A DNA stretch of 64,000 bases. Source: JAGQRJ01 sp041402045 (GTDB taxonomy: Bacteria > Planctomycetota > J058). A program made the position numbers and the translations under genes. Positions 1 to 8,343 of the stretch are shown in pieces. The stretch is from NCBI GenBank assembly GCA_041402045.1, contig JAWKSZ010000022.1, forward strand, positions 1 to 64,000, in the 5' to 3' direction. The first letter of the stretch is position 1; each line of letters starts with the position of its first letter. The notes below the pieces were generated by a model. It searched no databases and had not been told where the DNA came from. It saw only the letters and a program-made list of their open reading frames with translations.

Positions 1-870
1 CTCCTCGTCGCTGCGGAAGGAGCTCAGCGGGTCCAGGTTCTGCGAGGTCTGCTCGGCGATCTCCACGAACGCGGCCCGGGCCTCCTCGTAGGTCACGAGC
101 CGCAGCTTGTAGCCGTCCTCGAGGTCGATGATCCGGTAGCAAATGTCGTCGGCGGCCTCGGTCAAGAACGCCAGCGCTGGCCGGCACCAGGCGTCGCTCG
201 CGTCAGGGAGCGGCGTGAGCCCGACCCCCGCGGCCACCTGCTGGAACCAGCCCAGGTCGTCGTGGAACACGCCGTACTTCTTGGTGGCCACGCCCTCCCC
301 CCGGGGGCGCGCGGCGCTGCAGGGGTATTTGGAGAAGGCGGCGAGGGTCCCGTGGGTCAGGCCGAAGCCGCCGGGCTGGCCGCCGACCCGGGTCAGCAGG
401 CGAAACCCCAGGGCGTTGCCTTCGAACTCCTGGAGCTCGGTGCGCTGGACCGGGGTCAGCGCCTCGAACCAGGGCGCGCCGCGCTCCTCGGCCTCCTGGA
501 AGAAGCTCGCGATCGCGGACTCGCCGCTGTGGCCGAAGGGCGGGTTGCCCAGGTCGTGAGCCAGCGCCGCCGCGGCGACGATATCCCCCACGACCCGCGC
601 GTCCTCGGCGACCTCCGGGAGCTGACGCCCGACGAGGTAGCCCAGCGAGCGCCCCACGCAGGCCGCCTCCAGGCTGTGGGTCAGGCGGGTGTGGGTGGTG
701 TCGGTCTCCGGCAACGGGAACACCTGGGTCTTGCCCTGCAGCCGACGAAAGGGCGAGGAGAACACGATCCGGTCGAAGTCGCGCTGAGCGTCGTTGCGCC
801 CGACCTGGGCCTCGGCGGGTCGGCCCAAGCGGGTCTGGGTGATCTGTTGGCTCCAGCTCGGCGTGCTCAC
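1..870 (-). CDS. dgt: dGTP triphosphohydrolase family protein (HD domain), 3' end cut by window
   Basis: The frame is open on the minus strand from a GTG at 870 to the window edge, giving 290 residues of a family usually 380-500 long. HD-phosphohydrolase metal ligands are visible: H65 in THSLEAA, H105-D106 in AHDLGNPPFGHSGE, and an aspartate near 241 in TEAADDICYRI. FSSPFRRLQGKTQV near residues 37-50 is the characteristic N-terminal dGTPase motif. The family cleaves dGTP (sometimes other dNTPs) to the deoxynucleoside and triphosphate, which controls dNTP pools in the cytoplasm. An AAGGAGG ribosome site lies 3 nt upstream of the GTG, which is rather close, so the start could be slightly wrong. 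Family assignment is firm; substrate specificity is inferred. Confidence 0.9.
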   Translation of the reverse strand, partial: MSTPSWSQQITQTRLGRPAEAQVGRNDAQRDFDRIVFSSPFRRLQGKTQVFPLPETDTTHTRLTHSLEAACVGRSLGYLVGRQLPEVAEDARVVGDIVAAAALAHDLGNPPFGHSGESAIASFFQEAEERGAPWFEALTPVQRTELQEFEGNALGFRLLTRVGGQPGGFGLTHGTLAAFSKYPCSAARPRGEGVATKKYGVFHDDLGWFQQVAAGVGLTPLPDASDAWCRPALAFLTEAADDICYRIIDLEDGYKLRLVTYEEARAAFVEIAEQTSQNLDPLSSFRSDEE

Positions 871-915
871 GGGCCTCCTTCGGGCCCCGAGCCTACTCCC
901 CCGACCCGCGCCCTA

Positions 916-967
916 CCAACCAACACGGAGGCGGGTGAGACCGCCCCACCCGCCTCCGCTTGGTTGG
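916..967 (-). terminator. Long imperfect hairpin, probable terminator or 3' processing element
   Basis: CCAACCAA..CGGAGGCGGGTG pairs with CACCCGCCTCCG.TTGGTTGG: 12 plus 8 base pairs, a small internal bulge and a 9-nt loop. It lies 22 nt after the stop of the PATAN gene and before the dGTPase start, both on the minus strand. No U-tract follows, so it may work with Rho or as an RNA stabiliser instead of as a classical intrinsic terminator. Confidence 0.55.
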
Positions 968-988
968 AAAGAAGGGTCGTCGAGAGGT

Positions 989-1798
989 TCAAGCCACCTG
1001 GAGTCTCCCCCGCCCGCTGAGGTTGGCCCGCACGAAGGTCTCGGGTCTCAGACCGGTTCGTTGCGGCACCTCTCGCTGCCGCGCCGCCTCCGGCGGCGCA
1101 CCAGGTCGCTCCGACGAGGGGCGGTCTCGGAACAACGCGACGCGCTGAAACCGCTCCCCCGTCAGACCGACCTCGGGCACGGGTCGAGGCTTCCAGGTGA
1201 TCGTGAGCGTCTCGGCCGGGCCGATCAGCAGCGGTCGTTCGCCGCGGCGAAGCCGACGCATGTAGGTGGTGCGCCCGTGGATCAGGATCTCCAGGGACGC
1301 GCGGGCGGAGCGCACGCTGAGCACACCGCTGAGGTGGCTCTGCACGAACAGCCGCGCGAGGTCGGGGAGGTCGCGGCCCGCGACGGTCCCCTGGAGGCCG
1401 ACGGCCGCCTCCCAGCCCCAGCTCGGCCCGCGGGTCGGGACCCCGCAGTGTCTCTGCAGGCGCTCGACGCGCACCACGAGGGTGCGTCGGGCGACGAAGC
1501 CCTTGGGCACCTGCCCCGCGAAGCAGCGGAAGCTCCCGCGCTCCCAGCGGGTCACCTCGACCATGCGCCGGTTGGCGCGCAGCTCGTCGCGCTGGCGCCG
1601 ACGCTTGAGCTGCGCCCCGCTCGCCTTGCGGCTGACCCTCGGCCGCGGCAAGGGGAACAGGACCAGCCCCCCCTGGAGCACGAACAGCGCGGTCTCGCCG
1701 TCGCGCCGCACCCGCAGCGTGCCCTCCCACTCGCTGCGGTCGAGCAGCGTGATCAGGTCCGCGATCGAGATCGCCGTGAGGTCGCCCGCGAGTTGCAT
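989..1798 (-). CDS. DUF4388 (PATAN) domain protein
   Basis: A 269-residue protein. Residues 1-50 match the DUF4388/PATAN pattern: LxGDLxxISIADLITLLD, then EGTLRVRRDGETALFVLQGG. A second, more divergent copy lies around residues 137-185 (LQGTVAGRDLPDLARLFVQ, then SGVLSVRSARASLEILIHG). The linker is basic. PATAN domains occur in two-component and Ser/Thr-kinase networks of Planctomycetes, Myxobacteria and Deinococci, probably as protein-interaction modules. There is no membrane segment or enzymatic domain. AGGAGG precedes the ATG by 4 nt. The gene shares strand with the MlaF-like gene upstream and dgt downstream, but the 130-nt gaps do not prove an operon. Role in signalling is inferred. Confidence 0.7.
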   Translation of the reverse strand: MQLAGDLTAISIADLITLLDRSEWEGTLRVRRDGETALFVLQGGLVLFPLPRPRVSRKASGAQLKRRRQRDELRANRRMVEVTRWERGSFRCFAGQVPKGFVARRTLVVRVERLQRHCGVPTRGPSWGWEAAVGLQGTVAGRDLPDLARLFVQSHLSGVLSVRSARASLEILIHGRTTYMRRLRRGERPLLIGPAETLTITWKPRPVPEVGLTGERFQRVALFRDRPSSERPGAPPEAARQREVPQRTGLRPETFVRANLSGRGRLQVA

Positions 1799-1932
1799 GA
1801 AGCCTCCTGGTGGCTGCGCGCTTCACCCTCTGCATGCGGGCCTGGCCCGAGCGTGTAACGACGGCGTCTGTTTTTTTTCGGGAGGCGTCGTCCAAGGACG
1901 GCGCAAGGCCCCGCGGGCAAGCAACTTGAGGC

Positions 1933-2753
1933 CTAGCCGTCGTGCTCGGCGTTGAGGATCTTGCGCACGAAGGCGTCCTCGGACTCCACGAGCTCCTCCA
2001 GCGGGCCTACGGCGGCGAGCTGCCCTCGTGCAGCACCCCCACGCGATCCGCGAGCTGTCGCACGGTCTCGAGGTCGTGGGTCACCACGATCTGGGTCAGC
2101 TCGAGCTCACGCAGCTCGTCGATCATTTGGTGCACCGAGTCCTTGGAGATCGGGTCGAGCCCCGCGGTCGGCTCGTCGTAGAGCACGAGCTGGACCTCGT
2201 CCTGACGGACCACGGCCCGCGCCAGGCCCACCCGCTTGCGCATGCCGCCCGAGAGCTCCTCGGGCAGCTTCTCCGCGGCCTCGGCGACCCCGAGCAGCTC
2301 CAGCCGCGCGCGCACGCGCTCGGCGATCTCGGACTCCTCGAGGTCGGTGGTCTCGCGCAGCGGCAGCGCCACGTTCTCGAACACGGTCAGGCCCTTGAGC
2401 AGCGCGTCGGACTGGAAGTTCATGCCGAGCCGCGCGCGCACCTCGGCGAGCGCCTCGGCGTCGCCGCTGCCGATCTCGCGCCCGCACACCCACACCTCGC
2501 CCGCGTCGGGGCGCAGCAGCCCGTTGACGATCTTCAGCGTCACGCTCTTCCCCGAGCCCGAGCCGCCGAGCAAGCACAGGATCTCACCCTCGGTGACCTC
2601 GAGGGAGAACCCCTTCAGCACCTCGTGCTCGCCGAAGGCCTTCTCGACGTCGCGCAAGACCACGGGGGCCTCGGGTGCGTCGGACCCTGACGAGGAACTC
2701 GCGGGGCCCGCCTGGGAGGACGGGGGGTGGAGGGCCGTGGGCGGGGGTGTCAT
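1933..2753 (-). CDS. MlaF-type ABC transporter ATP-binding protein, frameshifted near the C-terminus
   Basis: ATPase subunit of a phospholipid/solvent-tolerance (Mla/Ttg2) ABC importer or exporter. Visible: Walker A GGSGSGKSVT, Q-loop NFQSDALLKGLTVFENV (typical of MlaF), signature LSGGMRKRV, Walker B LVLYDEPTAGLDP, H-switch VVTHDL. As read, the frame stops at 2007 with EGSSPP. Restoring one G near 2036 gives GQLAAVGPLEELVESEDAF then VRKILNAEHDG, ending at 1933: the normal MlaF C-terminus, 273 residues. The break lies in a G/C run, so it may be a sequencing error. A GGGAGG sits only 1 nt before the annotated ATG, and about 28 low-complexity residues precede the domain, so a later start is possible. 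MlaE/MlaD partners are not in the window. Confidence 0.85.
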
Positions 2754-2935
2754 GCCTCCCTACGCTGCAACCCGCGTGCCTGGCAAAGCGCAGCCGCCAC
2801 GCAGCGCGGCGTCGGGCCTGTCCCCGGGGCGAGACAGGCCTGGCTCGCCCGTGACCGGGGAGCCGCCTCCTGCCGAGCTCCGAGATCGGTATGGGAGTTG
2901 CGCACCTTCGGTCACCCCACAGAAAGGAGCCCGCC

Positions 2936-3391
2936 ATGAAGGTCCGAGAGCTCATGACCCCCGTGGTCCACACCCTCCAGCCCCACGCCACCCTCCACGA
3001 AGCCGCCCGCGCGCACTGGGAGCACGACTGCGGCCTGGTGCCGATCGTCGACGACGCCTCCGGTGTCCTCGGCGTGATCACCGACCGCGACGTGTGCATG
3101 GCCGCCTACATCCAGGGACGCCCCCTGCAGGAGATCACCGTCGACGAGATCATGTCCACCGACCTGATCACCTGCGGCCCCGACGACGACGCGCGAGACG
3201 CGCTGCGCTGCATGGCTGAGGGTCAGGTGCACCGCCTCGTGGTGCTCGACGACCGCGACCGCTTGCACGGTGTGCTCTCGATCAACGACGTCGCCCTCGG
3301 GAGCGCGAAGGGCAAGGTCGACGCCACCCGCGTCGTCGACGCCCTGTCCAAGATCACCGCCCCCCGCCCCCAGGCCGCGGCCGCACGCTAA
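2936..3391 (+). CDS. Tandem CBS-domain protein
   Basis: 151 residues, almost entirely two CBS domains (about 5-60 and 70-128). Motifs: VRELMTPVVHTL and VDEIMSTDLITCGP begin the two repeats, and GVITDRDVCMAAY and GVLSINDVALGSAKG end them. Stand-alone CBS pairs bind adenine nucleotides and modulate partner enzymes or channels; the ligand here is unknown. AAAGGAG lies 8 nt before the ATG at 2936, so this start is preferred over an in-frame ATG at 2891. The next gene, a rhodanese-like protein, follows after 70 nt on the same strand, and the two are probably co-transcribed. Confidence 0.88.
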   Translation: MKVRELMTPVVHTLQPHATLHEAARAHWEHDCGLVPIVDDASGVLGVITDRDVCMAAYIQGRPLQEITVDEIMSTDLITCGPDDDARDALRCMAEGQVHRLVVLDDRDRLHGVLSINDVALGSAKGKVDATRVVDALSKITAPRPQAAAAR

Positions 3392-3461
3392 GCGCCGCCG
3401 CCCCGCCGAACCGCCGAAGCGCGCGGCGAGTCGCCTCGCCGCGTCCAGAGACGAGGAGCCC

Positions 3462-3908
3462 ATGAAGACCCTGACCCACAAGCTGAAGGCCATGTGCGAG
3501 AGCGCGCAGGGCGTGATCCTGACCACCGAGGAGGTCGAGGCCATGCGCCAGAGCGCGCACGGCGTGATCCTGATCGACGTGCTCACCCGCGAGAGCTTCG
3601 CGGCAGAGCACGTCCCCGGCGCCTGGAACGTCCCGCTCTGGCACCCGACCTTCGTCCGCCGCGTCGAGCGCGCCCTCGGCGGCAAGGAGCGCCCGGTCGT
3701 GGTCTACAGCGCGAGCGGCCGCTGCGACGCCTCGCTCAAGGCCGCGCGGCTGCTCTCCCAGAGCGGCTTCACCCGGGTCTACCGCTACCGCGGGGGTCTG
3801 GAGGCCTGGAAGGCCGCTGACAAGCCCGTCGCCACGGGCACCGCCCCGGTGCCCGCGCCGATCCGGCGCAAGGTGGCGCGCCCGCTGCGCGTGCCCAAGG
3901 TGGCGTGA
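3462..3908 (+). CDS. Rhodanese-like domain protein lacking the catalytic cysteine
   Basis: 148 residues with a single rhodanese domain from about 20 to 125: VILIDVLTRESFAAEHVPGA, NVPLWH, then VVVYSASGRCDAS and the terminal GGLEAWKAADKPV. In active rhodaneses the loop reads VYCxxG; here residue 83 is Ser, and the nearest Cys is C88. Sulfurtransferase activity is therefore doubtful, and the domain may be a regulatory or binding version. The N-terminus carries a 17-residue duplication (AMCESAQGVIL and AMRQSAHGVIL). GAGGAG precedes the ATG by 4 nt. It lies directly downstream of the CBS gene. Confidence 0.85.
   Translation: MKTLTHKLKAMCESAQGVILTTEEVEAMRQSAHGVILIDVLTRESFAAEHVPGAWNVPLWHPTFVRRVERALGGKERPVVVYSASGRCDASLKAARLLSQSGFTRVYRYRGGLEAWKAADKPVATGTAPVPAPIRRKVARPLRVPKVA
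3489..3572 (+). repeat. Internal direct repeat within the rhodanese-like gene
   Basis: Two near-identical 33-nt stretches begin at 3489 and 3540 (period 51 nt, in frame). Both encode AMxxSAxGVIL. This is a recent small in-frame duplication at the N-terminus of the rhodanese-like protein. Confidence 0.85.
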
Positions 3909-3914
3909 GCCGGG

Positions 3915-4733
3915 CTACGCGCCGACGAGCTCGAGCTCCTTGACCTGCTCGGGGAACTCCTCCTTGAGCCGGCGCTCGACGCCGCCGCGGAGGGTCATGA
4001 TCGAGCTGGGGCAAGTGCCGCAGGCGCCCTGCAGGCGCACCTGCACCGTGCCCTCGGCGTAGCCCACGAGCTGAATGTCGCCGCCGTCGGCCTGGAGGAA
4101 GGGCGCCACGTCCGAGCGAATGAACGCATAGAGCTGCTCCTCGAAGCTGCCCTCGGCGAAGCTCCCGCCGGCGCCGCCGGTGCTCTGGGGACGCTCGATC
4201 TGCTCCACGATCGCCTTGGCCGGGGGCAGGATCTGATCCCAGGGCGTCTCGGGAGCGCGGGTCACGGTCACGAAGTCCGCGAGCTCGAACACCTGCACCA
4301 CCCCGGCGATCGCCAAGAGCTCCCGCACGTGGGTGGGCGCGTCCGGCGTCTCGGCGGTCCAGGTCTTGGACTCGTCCATGCGCTGGAAGGCGAGCACGAA
4401 CTTCATGGCGTCCGGATTCGGGGTGGGCTCGGTGCGCAAGAGGACCTTGTTCTTGGCCGGGCGCTTGCCGCCGGTGAGCGAGAACCCGCTGCTCGCCCCC
4501 TGCACCAGGTAGTCGATCCGCAGCCCCTCGATCACCTCCGCGTAGGAGGACTCGACCACGAACGCGATCCCCTCGACCTCGAAGCCCGAGTCGTCGCCGG
4601 ACGCGGTGTCGAGGCTCAGCCCGAACTTCCCGTCGTCCTCCACCAGCAAGCGCACCACCGTCTCGGCGGGCTCCTCGCTCAGGTATTCCTGCAGCTTCTC
4701 CTTGGCGATCGGGGTCAACGTCACGTTGGGCAT
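3915..4733 (-). CDS. Nfu-type Fe-S cluster carrier: degenerate A-type domain, Nfu_N and NifU-like domains
   Basis: 272 residues. Residues 1-95 are HesB/IscA-like (TLTPIAKEKLQEYL, ASSGFSLTGGKRPAKNKV) but have none of the three A-type cysteines. Residues 100-190 match the Nfu/NifU N-terminal scaffold domain (TEPTPNPDAMKFVLAF). Residues 200-272 are the NifU C-terminal domain with the cluster-binding pair C238 and C241 (GACGTCPSSIMTLRGGVE). E. coli NfuA also joins a cysteine-less A-type domain to NifU but lacks the middle domain. Expected role: receive a 4Fe-4S cluster and pass it to apoproteins. GAGGAG precedes the ATG at 4733 by 5 nt; an upstream in-frame ATG (4814) would add 27 unrelated residues. 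Confidence 0.9.
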   Translation of the reverse strand: MPNVTLTPIAKEKLQEYLSEEPAETVVRLLVEDDGKFGLSLDTASGDDSGFEVEGIAFVVESSYAEVIEGLRIDYLVQGASSGFSLTGGKRPAKNKVLLRTEPTPNPDAMKFVLAFQRMDESKTWTAETPDAPTHVRELLAIAGVVQVFELADFVTVTRAPETPWDQILPPAKAIVEQIERPQSTGGAGGSFAEGSFEEQLYAFIRSDVAPFLQADGGDIQLVGYAEGTVQVRLQGACGTCPSSIMTLRGGVERRLKEEFPEQVKELELVGA

Positions 4734-5020
4734 GGGTCCTCCTCGTCGGGGTAACCCCCGCGACGCGCGAAGGATAGCACGAAGGTCCCGGGCTTCAAGG
4801 AATACCGCCCTCATTTGGAGCCATATCCTGCCCGGAGGGCAGGAGGTCGCAGCTACCCGAGGAGCCCCCCGTCCGACCGATCCTGCGCCGCCGCAGGGGA
4901 CGCGGCCGCGGAAGCTCCGCAGGGAACCCGAGAACTCCGGAGCCGCCTCCGGGGTAGCAGGCAGCGGTTCGCGACCCGAGTCGATCCAGGCTAGAGTGGC
5001 GTGACCGACGGGAGGAACCC

Positions 5021-7156
5021 ATGCGCGTGCTTCGGATTGGTGCCCTGGCGGCCGCCTGTAGCTTGGCCCTCGCGGCCCCCACGGCGGCCCAGCAGAACCC
5101 CACCGGGACCTACGAGGAGGAGCTCAAGCTCTACGAAGAGTTCATGATGCGCCCGGCGCTGTTCATTCGGGCTCGGGGCATGGTGCGCTTCGCCAAGACC
5201 CACGACCCCAAGGCCCTCGAGGTCTTCATGAAGCGCTACCAGAAGCCCGAGGACCCCGGCGACCACGTGCGCTACCTCGTGGCCGGGATCTGCGGCGAGG
5301 AGCTCGACCAGGACGCGACCGCCGACACCTGGAAGCAGTGGATGGGCCGCTACGGCAGCGCCCCCGACTCCTGGCTGTGGTTCTGGGGCCTGCAGGTCCA
5401 GGGCTCGGCCCAGGGCAACGACGGGGTCAAGGAGATCGCGCTCAACCGTAAGCTCGACGAGTTCGTGCGCGCGGCCGCGATCGAGTCGCTGACCGCGCGC
5501 CAGGAGAAGGAGGCCCTGCTCGCGCTGATCCCCGAGCTCCTCGGCTACGAGGCCCCCGCCGCGGGGGACGCCACCCGCAACCGCAAGAAGAAGAACAAGG
5601 GCGAGAAGGGCCTGGCCAAGGTCGTGATCCTCGAGAGCTGCGCCGCGGCCCTCGTGCCCTGCAAGGGCGAGATCGGCCAGGACGCCTTCACCCACGCCGC
5701 CACCGCGGTGATCGAGGAGCTCGACGAGAAGAAGCTCCCCTACCGCAGCAAGCTCGTCGTCGCCCGGGCCCTGGCCAAGACCTTCGACGTGGAGGACCTC
5801 TACCTCTCGGCCCAGCCCTGGAAGAACATCCTCATGGGCAAGACCAGCGCCGCCCAGCAGTCGGCGGACGGCGAGGGGGGGACGCGCACCCGCGACGCCC
5901 AGAAGGGCGGGATCTCGGAGTCGCGCTTCATGGGGATCGCGGGCACCGGCACCAAGATCGCCTTCGTGGTCGACATGTCGGACTCCATGCTCACGCCCCT
6001 CACCACCGAGGAGAAGGAGCAGCTCAAGCGCCCGGTCACCGGCTCCAAGCGCCGCGGCCCCATGACCGGCGAGGGCCGCAAGGACCCCGAGCCCGAGCCC
6101 GAGCCCAAGAAGAACGACCCCCTCGACCCGGCCAACCTGCCCTGGGACCGAATCAACAGCCGCTTCGAGGCCGCCCGCGAGTGCCTCAAGCTGGCGCTCA
6201 TGGGGCTCAACCCCAAGACCGAGTTCTGCGTGATCTTCTTCGGCACCGACGCCGCGCCCCTGATCCGGGGCAAGGGCTTCATGCCCGCCAGCCGCGGCAA
6301 CATTGGGCTGGTGATCAACGAGCTCGACAAGATCACCGGCGGCGCCCAGACCGCCGGCCGCCAGTACGGCACCCTGCGCGGCAACACCAACATTCACGGC
6401 GGCCTGCTCGAGGCCTTCCGCGCGACCTCCCGCTCCGCGATCGGCGCCCACGAGCACGTCGACCCCGCGGGCTTCGTCGACGGCGCCGACACGATCTTCC
6501 TGCTCTCCGACGGCGCCCCGAGCTGGGACAACTTCCCCGCCCAGGACAAGCGCGAGAAGGACATCAACACCGGCGACCCCGAGACCGGCGAGAAGAAGCC
6601 CGACCAGGACATCCTCAACTACTACGGCCCCTACGCCCAGTACGAGCACCTGACCCGAGACCTGCTGCGCATGAACCTGTTCCGCAAGGCGCAGATCCAC
6701 ACGATCGGGATCGGCGAGGCCGAGCCTCAGCTCCTGCGCCGGATCGCCGAGATCGGCGGCGGCGAGTTCCGCTCGATCAGCAAGGAATCGAGGGGGAAGG
6801 GGACGAGGCCTTGGGCCTGTCCCCCTTCCCCCTCGTTCACTGCTGATCGCCAGCCTCAGGGGGTCTGTCCCAGACCTTCGGCCTCGGGGCAAAGCCCCTC
6901 GGCCTCACCCCCAGGGGCTCGCGGCCGGCTTCGCCGTCCGCTGCGCGCTCGCGGCTCACGCCGCTCGCCCCCTCGTTCACTGCTGATCGCTCGTGTGCCT
7001 CAGGGGGTCTGTCCCAGACCCCTCGGCCTCGGGGCAAAGCCCTCGGCCTCACCCCCAAGGGGCTCGCGGCCGGCTTCGCCGTCCGCTGCGCGCTCGCGGC
7101 TCACGCCGCTCGCCCCCTCGTTCACTGCTGATCGCCAGGTGCGAGGAGGCCCGTAG
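5021..7156 (+). CDS. Secreted VWA-domain protein; C-terminus runs through repeat DNA
   Basis: 711 residues as read. A signal peptide (LAAACSLALAAPTAAQ) is followed by a helical region to about 260 that resembles the HEAT-like N-terminus of planctomycete VWA proteins, then a von Willebrand A domain from about 310. The MIDAS is D318-x-S320-x-S322 (FVVDMSDSML), with further metal-site segments GNTNIHGG and LLSDGAPSW. The VWA fold ends at about IGGGEFRSISKE (6786). The last 120 codons read through repeat element A1 and give Arg/Pro/Ser-rich sequence unlike the rest of the protein. The native stop has probably been lost to repeat insertion or an indel. GGGAGG lies 5 nt before the ATG. Extracytoplasmic adhesion or complex assembly is inferred. 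Confidence 0.82.
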   Translation: MRVLRIGALAAACSLALAAPTAAQQNPTGTYEEELKLYEEFMMRPALFIRARGMVRFAKTHDPKALEVFMKRYQKPEDPGDHVRYLVAGICGEELDQDATADTWKQWMGRYGSAPDSWLWFWGLQVQGSAQGNDGVKEIALNRKLDEFVRAAAIESLTARQEKEALLALIPELLGYEAPAAGDATRNRKKKNKGEKGLAKVVILESCAAALVPCKGEIGQDAFTHAATAVIEELDEKKLPYRSKLVVARALAKTFDVEDLYLSAQPWKNILMGKTSAAQQSADGEGGTRTRDAQKGGISESRFMGIAGTGTKIAFVVDMSDSMLTPLTTEEKEQLKRPVTGSKRRGPMTGEGRKDPEPEPEPKKNDPLDPANLPWDRINSRFEAARECLKLALMGLNPKTEFCVIFFGTDAAPLIRGKGFMPASRGNIGLVINELDKITGGAQTAGRQYGTLRGNTNIHGGLLEAFRATSRSAIGAHEHVDPAGFVDGADTIFLLSDGAPSWDNFPAQDKREKDINTGDPETGEKKPDQDILNYYGPYAQYEHLTRDLLRMNLFRKAQIHTIGIGEAEPQLLRRIAEIGGGEFRSISKESRGKGTRPWACPPSPSFTADRQPQGVCPRPSASGQSPSASPPGARGRLRRPLRARGSRRSPPRSLLIARVPQGVCPRPLGLGAKPSASPPRGSRPASPSAARSRLTPLAPSFTADRQVRGGP
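6774..7140 (+). repeat. Repeat family A, copy A1: inverted repeat plus two tandem head units
   Basis: Begins with a long hairpin, 6774-6849: CGATCAGC pairs with GCTGATCG, and CGAGGGGGAAGGGG pairs with CCCCTTCCCCCTCG. Direct repeats then start at 6828, 6968 and 7113 (periods 140 and 145), each opening with CCCCCTCGTTCACTGCTGAT. Each complete unit contains the family A head: GGGGGTCTG-TCC-CAGACC, then CGGCCTCGGGGCAAAGCC, CGGCCTCACCCCC and GGGGCTCGCGG. It lies inside the 3' end of the VWA frame, in the same orientation as that gene. Confidence 0.85.
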
Positions 7157-7588
7157 CAGGAGGGCGGGCGGATGGCAGAGCGCTGGTGTTGCCCGGTGGC
7201 TCCCGTCCGAGTGCTGTCCAATCCGCCGAAGGCCGCACGGCAGCGAAGCTGCCAGCAACGTCCGCGCCTCGTCCCGCGCTGCTCGCGGGACGCCGCTCGC
7301 AAGGCGCACCGGCTCCTTCACGGCCCGGTCGAGTCCCTCGGGTCCGGCGAGCGTGAGCGACGGGTCTGCACCGGCACCTCTGGATCCGCCGGCCTTTGCG
7401 TCCCTTTGCGTCCTTGGCGCCCTTTGCGGTGAACGAGCTCTACCCGCTCCCGTAGCCCGGGCTCCCGACCGCCGCCGCGCCCACGCCGAGGCGGAGCACC
7501 CTTCTTCCTCTCTGCGCTCCACCCGCTCTCGTGCTCGGCGCGAGCCTTCCCCCACGCCCGCGCTCGGGCTCGAGCGAATCGCCGCGCG
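7157..7588. other. Intergenic region between convergent genes, no supported gene
   Basis: No frame here looks like a conserved protein; short frames are low-complexity Arg/Pro/Ser. The only recognisable element is a degenerate half of repeat family B at 7390-7437 (TTTGCGTCC, CTTTGCGTCCTTGGCG, CCCTTTGCGGTG). The rest is GC-rich with small inverted repeats. Confidence 0.6.
7390..7437 (+). repeat. Degenerate right half of repeat family B
   Basis: TTTGCGTCCTTGGCGCCC followed by TTTGCGGTGAAC resembles the right arm of the family B palindrome (CGTCCTTGGCGGTT) with several substitutions. No left arm is present. Confidence 0.55.
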
Positions 7589-8158
7589 TCAATCCAGGAG
7601 CGACCTCGTGTAGTCGCGGTACCAGGCCAGGCAACCGCAGACCGCAACCGCGACCGCCAGTCCCATGACCAGGGCTCGCTGGCGGCGCGGGATTCGCCCT
7701 CGCGCCGCCTGTCCCAACAGGCCAAAGAACGCGATCGGCAACAGCGTGTACTGCAGGCAGCAGATCGATCGCAGCCAGCGCGCGACGTCGTTCTTGGACT
7801 TGGCCTCGGCCATGTCCTGATGCATGCCCACCCGCTCATCGGGACTCAGCTCACGAACCCTGACCCACACGTAGCCGCCTCCCCGCCGTTCGAGTTCGAC
7901 CAGGTGCCGACTTCGTAGCCAGCTGTGCTCCCACTCGTCGCTGTCCATGCGCCACTTAGCGTTTCCGCGCTCAGGACGCGCCAGCGGGAGAATGCTCCCC
8001 GCGCGCAGGTTCAAAACCTCCGTGGTCACGCAGATCGCGATCACGACTCCGCTGATCAGCACCATGACCCAGTAGGTCCAGCCCGCTGCGGACAGGTTCG
8101 CGCCCTCCGACCCTGCGGGCGGTGCGCTCGACTCGAGTTCCGGGTCGCCGTGCTCCAC
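7589..8158 (-). CDS. Membrane protein of unknown function
   Basis: 189 residues from a GTG at 8158 with GGGAGG 4 nt upstream. Three hydrophobic segments can be seen: about 27-48 (YWVMVLISGVVIAICVTTEV), about 134-152 (LQYTLLPIAFFGLLG) and about 163-182 (ALVMGLAVAVAVCGCLAWY). A polar loop between the first two carries WEHSWLRSRHLVELERRGGG and a short helix with WRMDSDEW. No known family is recognised. It is convergent with the VWA gene and same-strand with the FHA-pseudokinase operon that ends 130 nt upstream of its start. Confidence 0.65.
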   Translation of the reverse strand: MEHGDPELESSAPPAGSEGANLSAAGWTYWVMVLISGVVIAICVTTEVLNLRAGSILPLARPERGNAKWRMDSDEWEHSWLRSRHLVELERRGGGYVWVRVRELSPDERVGMHQDMAEAKSKNDVARWLRSICCLQYTLLPIAFFGLLGQAARGRIPRRQRALVMGLAVAVAVCGCLAWYRDYTRSLLD

Positions 8159-8343
8159 AGGGCCTCCCTGACCCTGAGCCTAGCGACGACGCGCTCGTCG
8201 GTCCTCGAGGTCGGCTGGACGCCCCAACGGCGACACGTCCGCTCCCCCCCGCGAAGAGCGCGAGCCCTCCGCCGGGCCAGCGGGATCTAGCGCTTGAGCC
8301 CCGCGAGGATCGGGTCGAGGGCCGCGATCACCTCCGGCAGGGT

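Noticed and set aside
7172..7432. Short plus-strand open frame between convergent genes
   Set aside because: Low-complexity Arg/Pro/Ser product, overlaps a degenerate repeat half, no ribosome site and no conserved motif.
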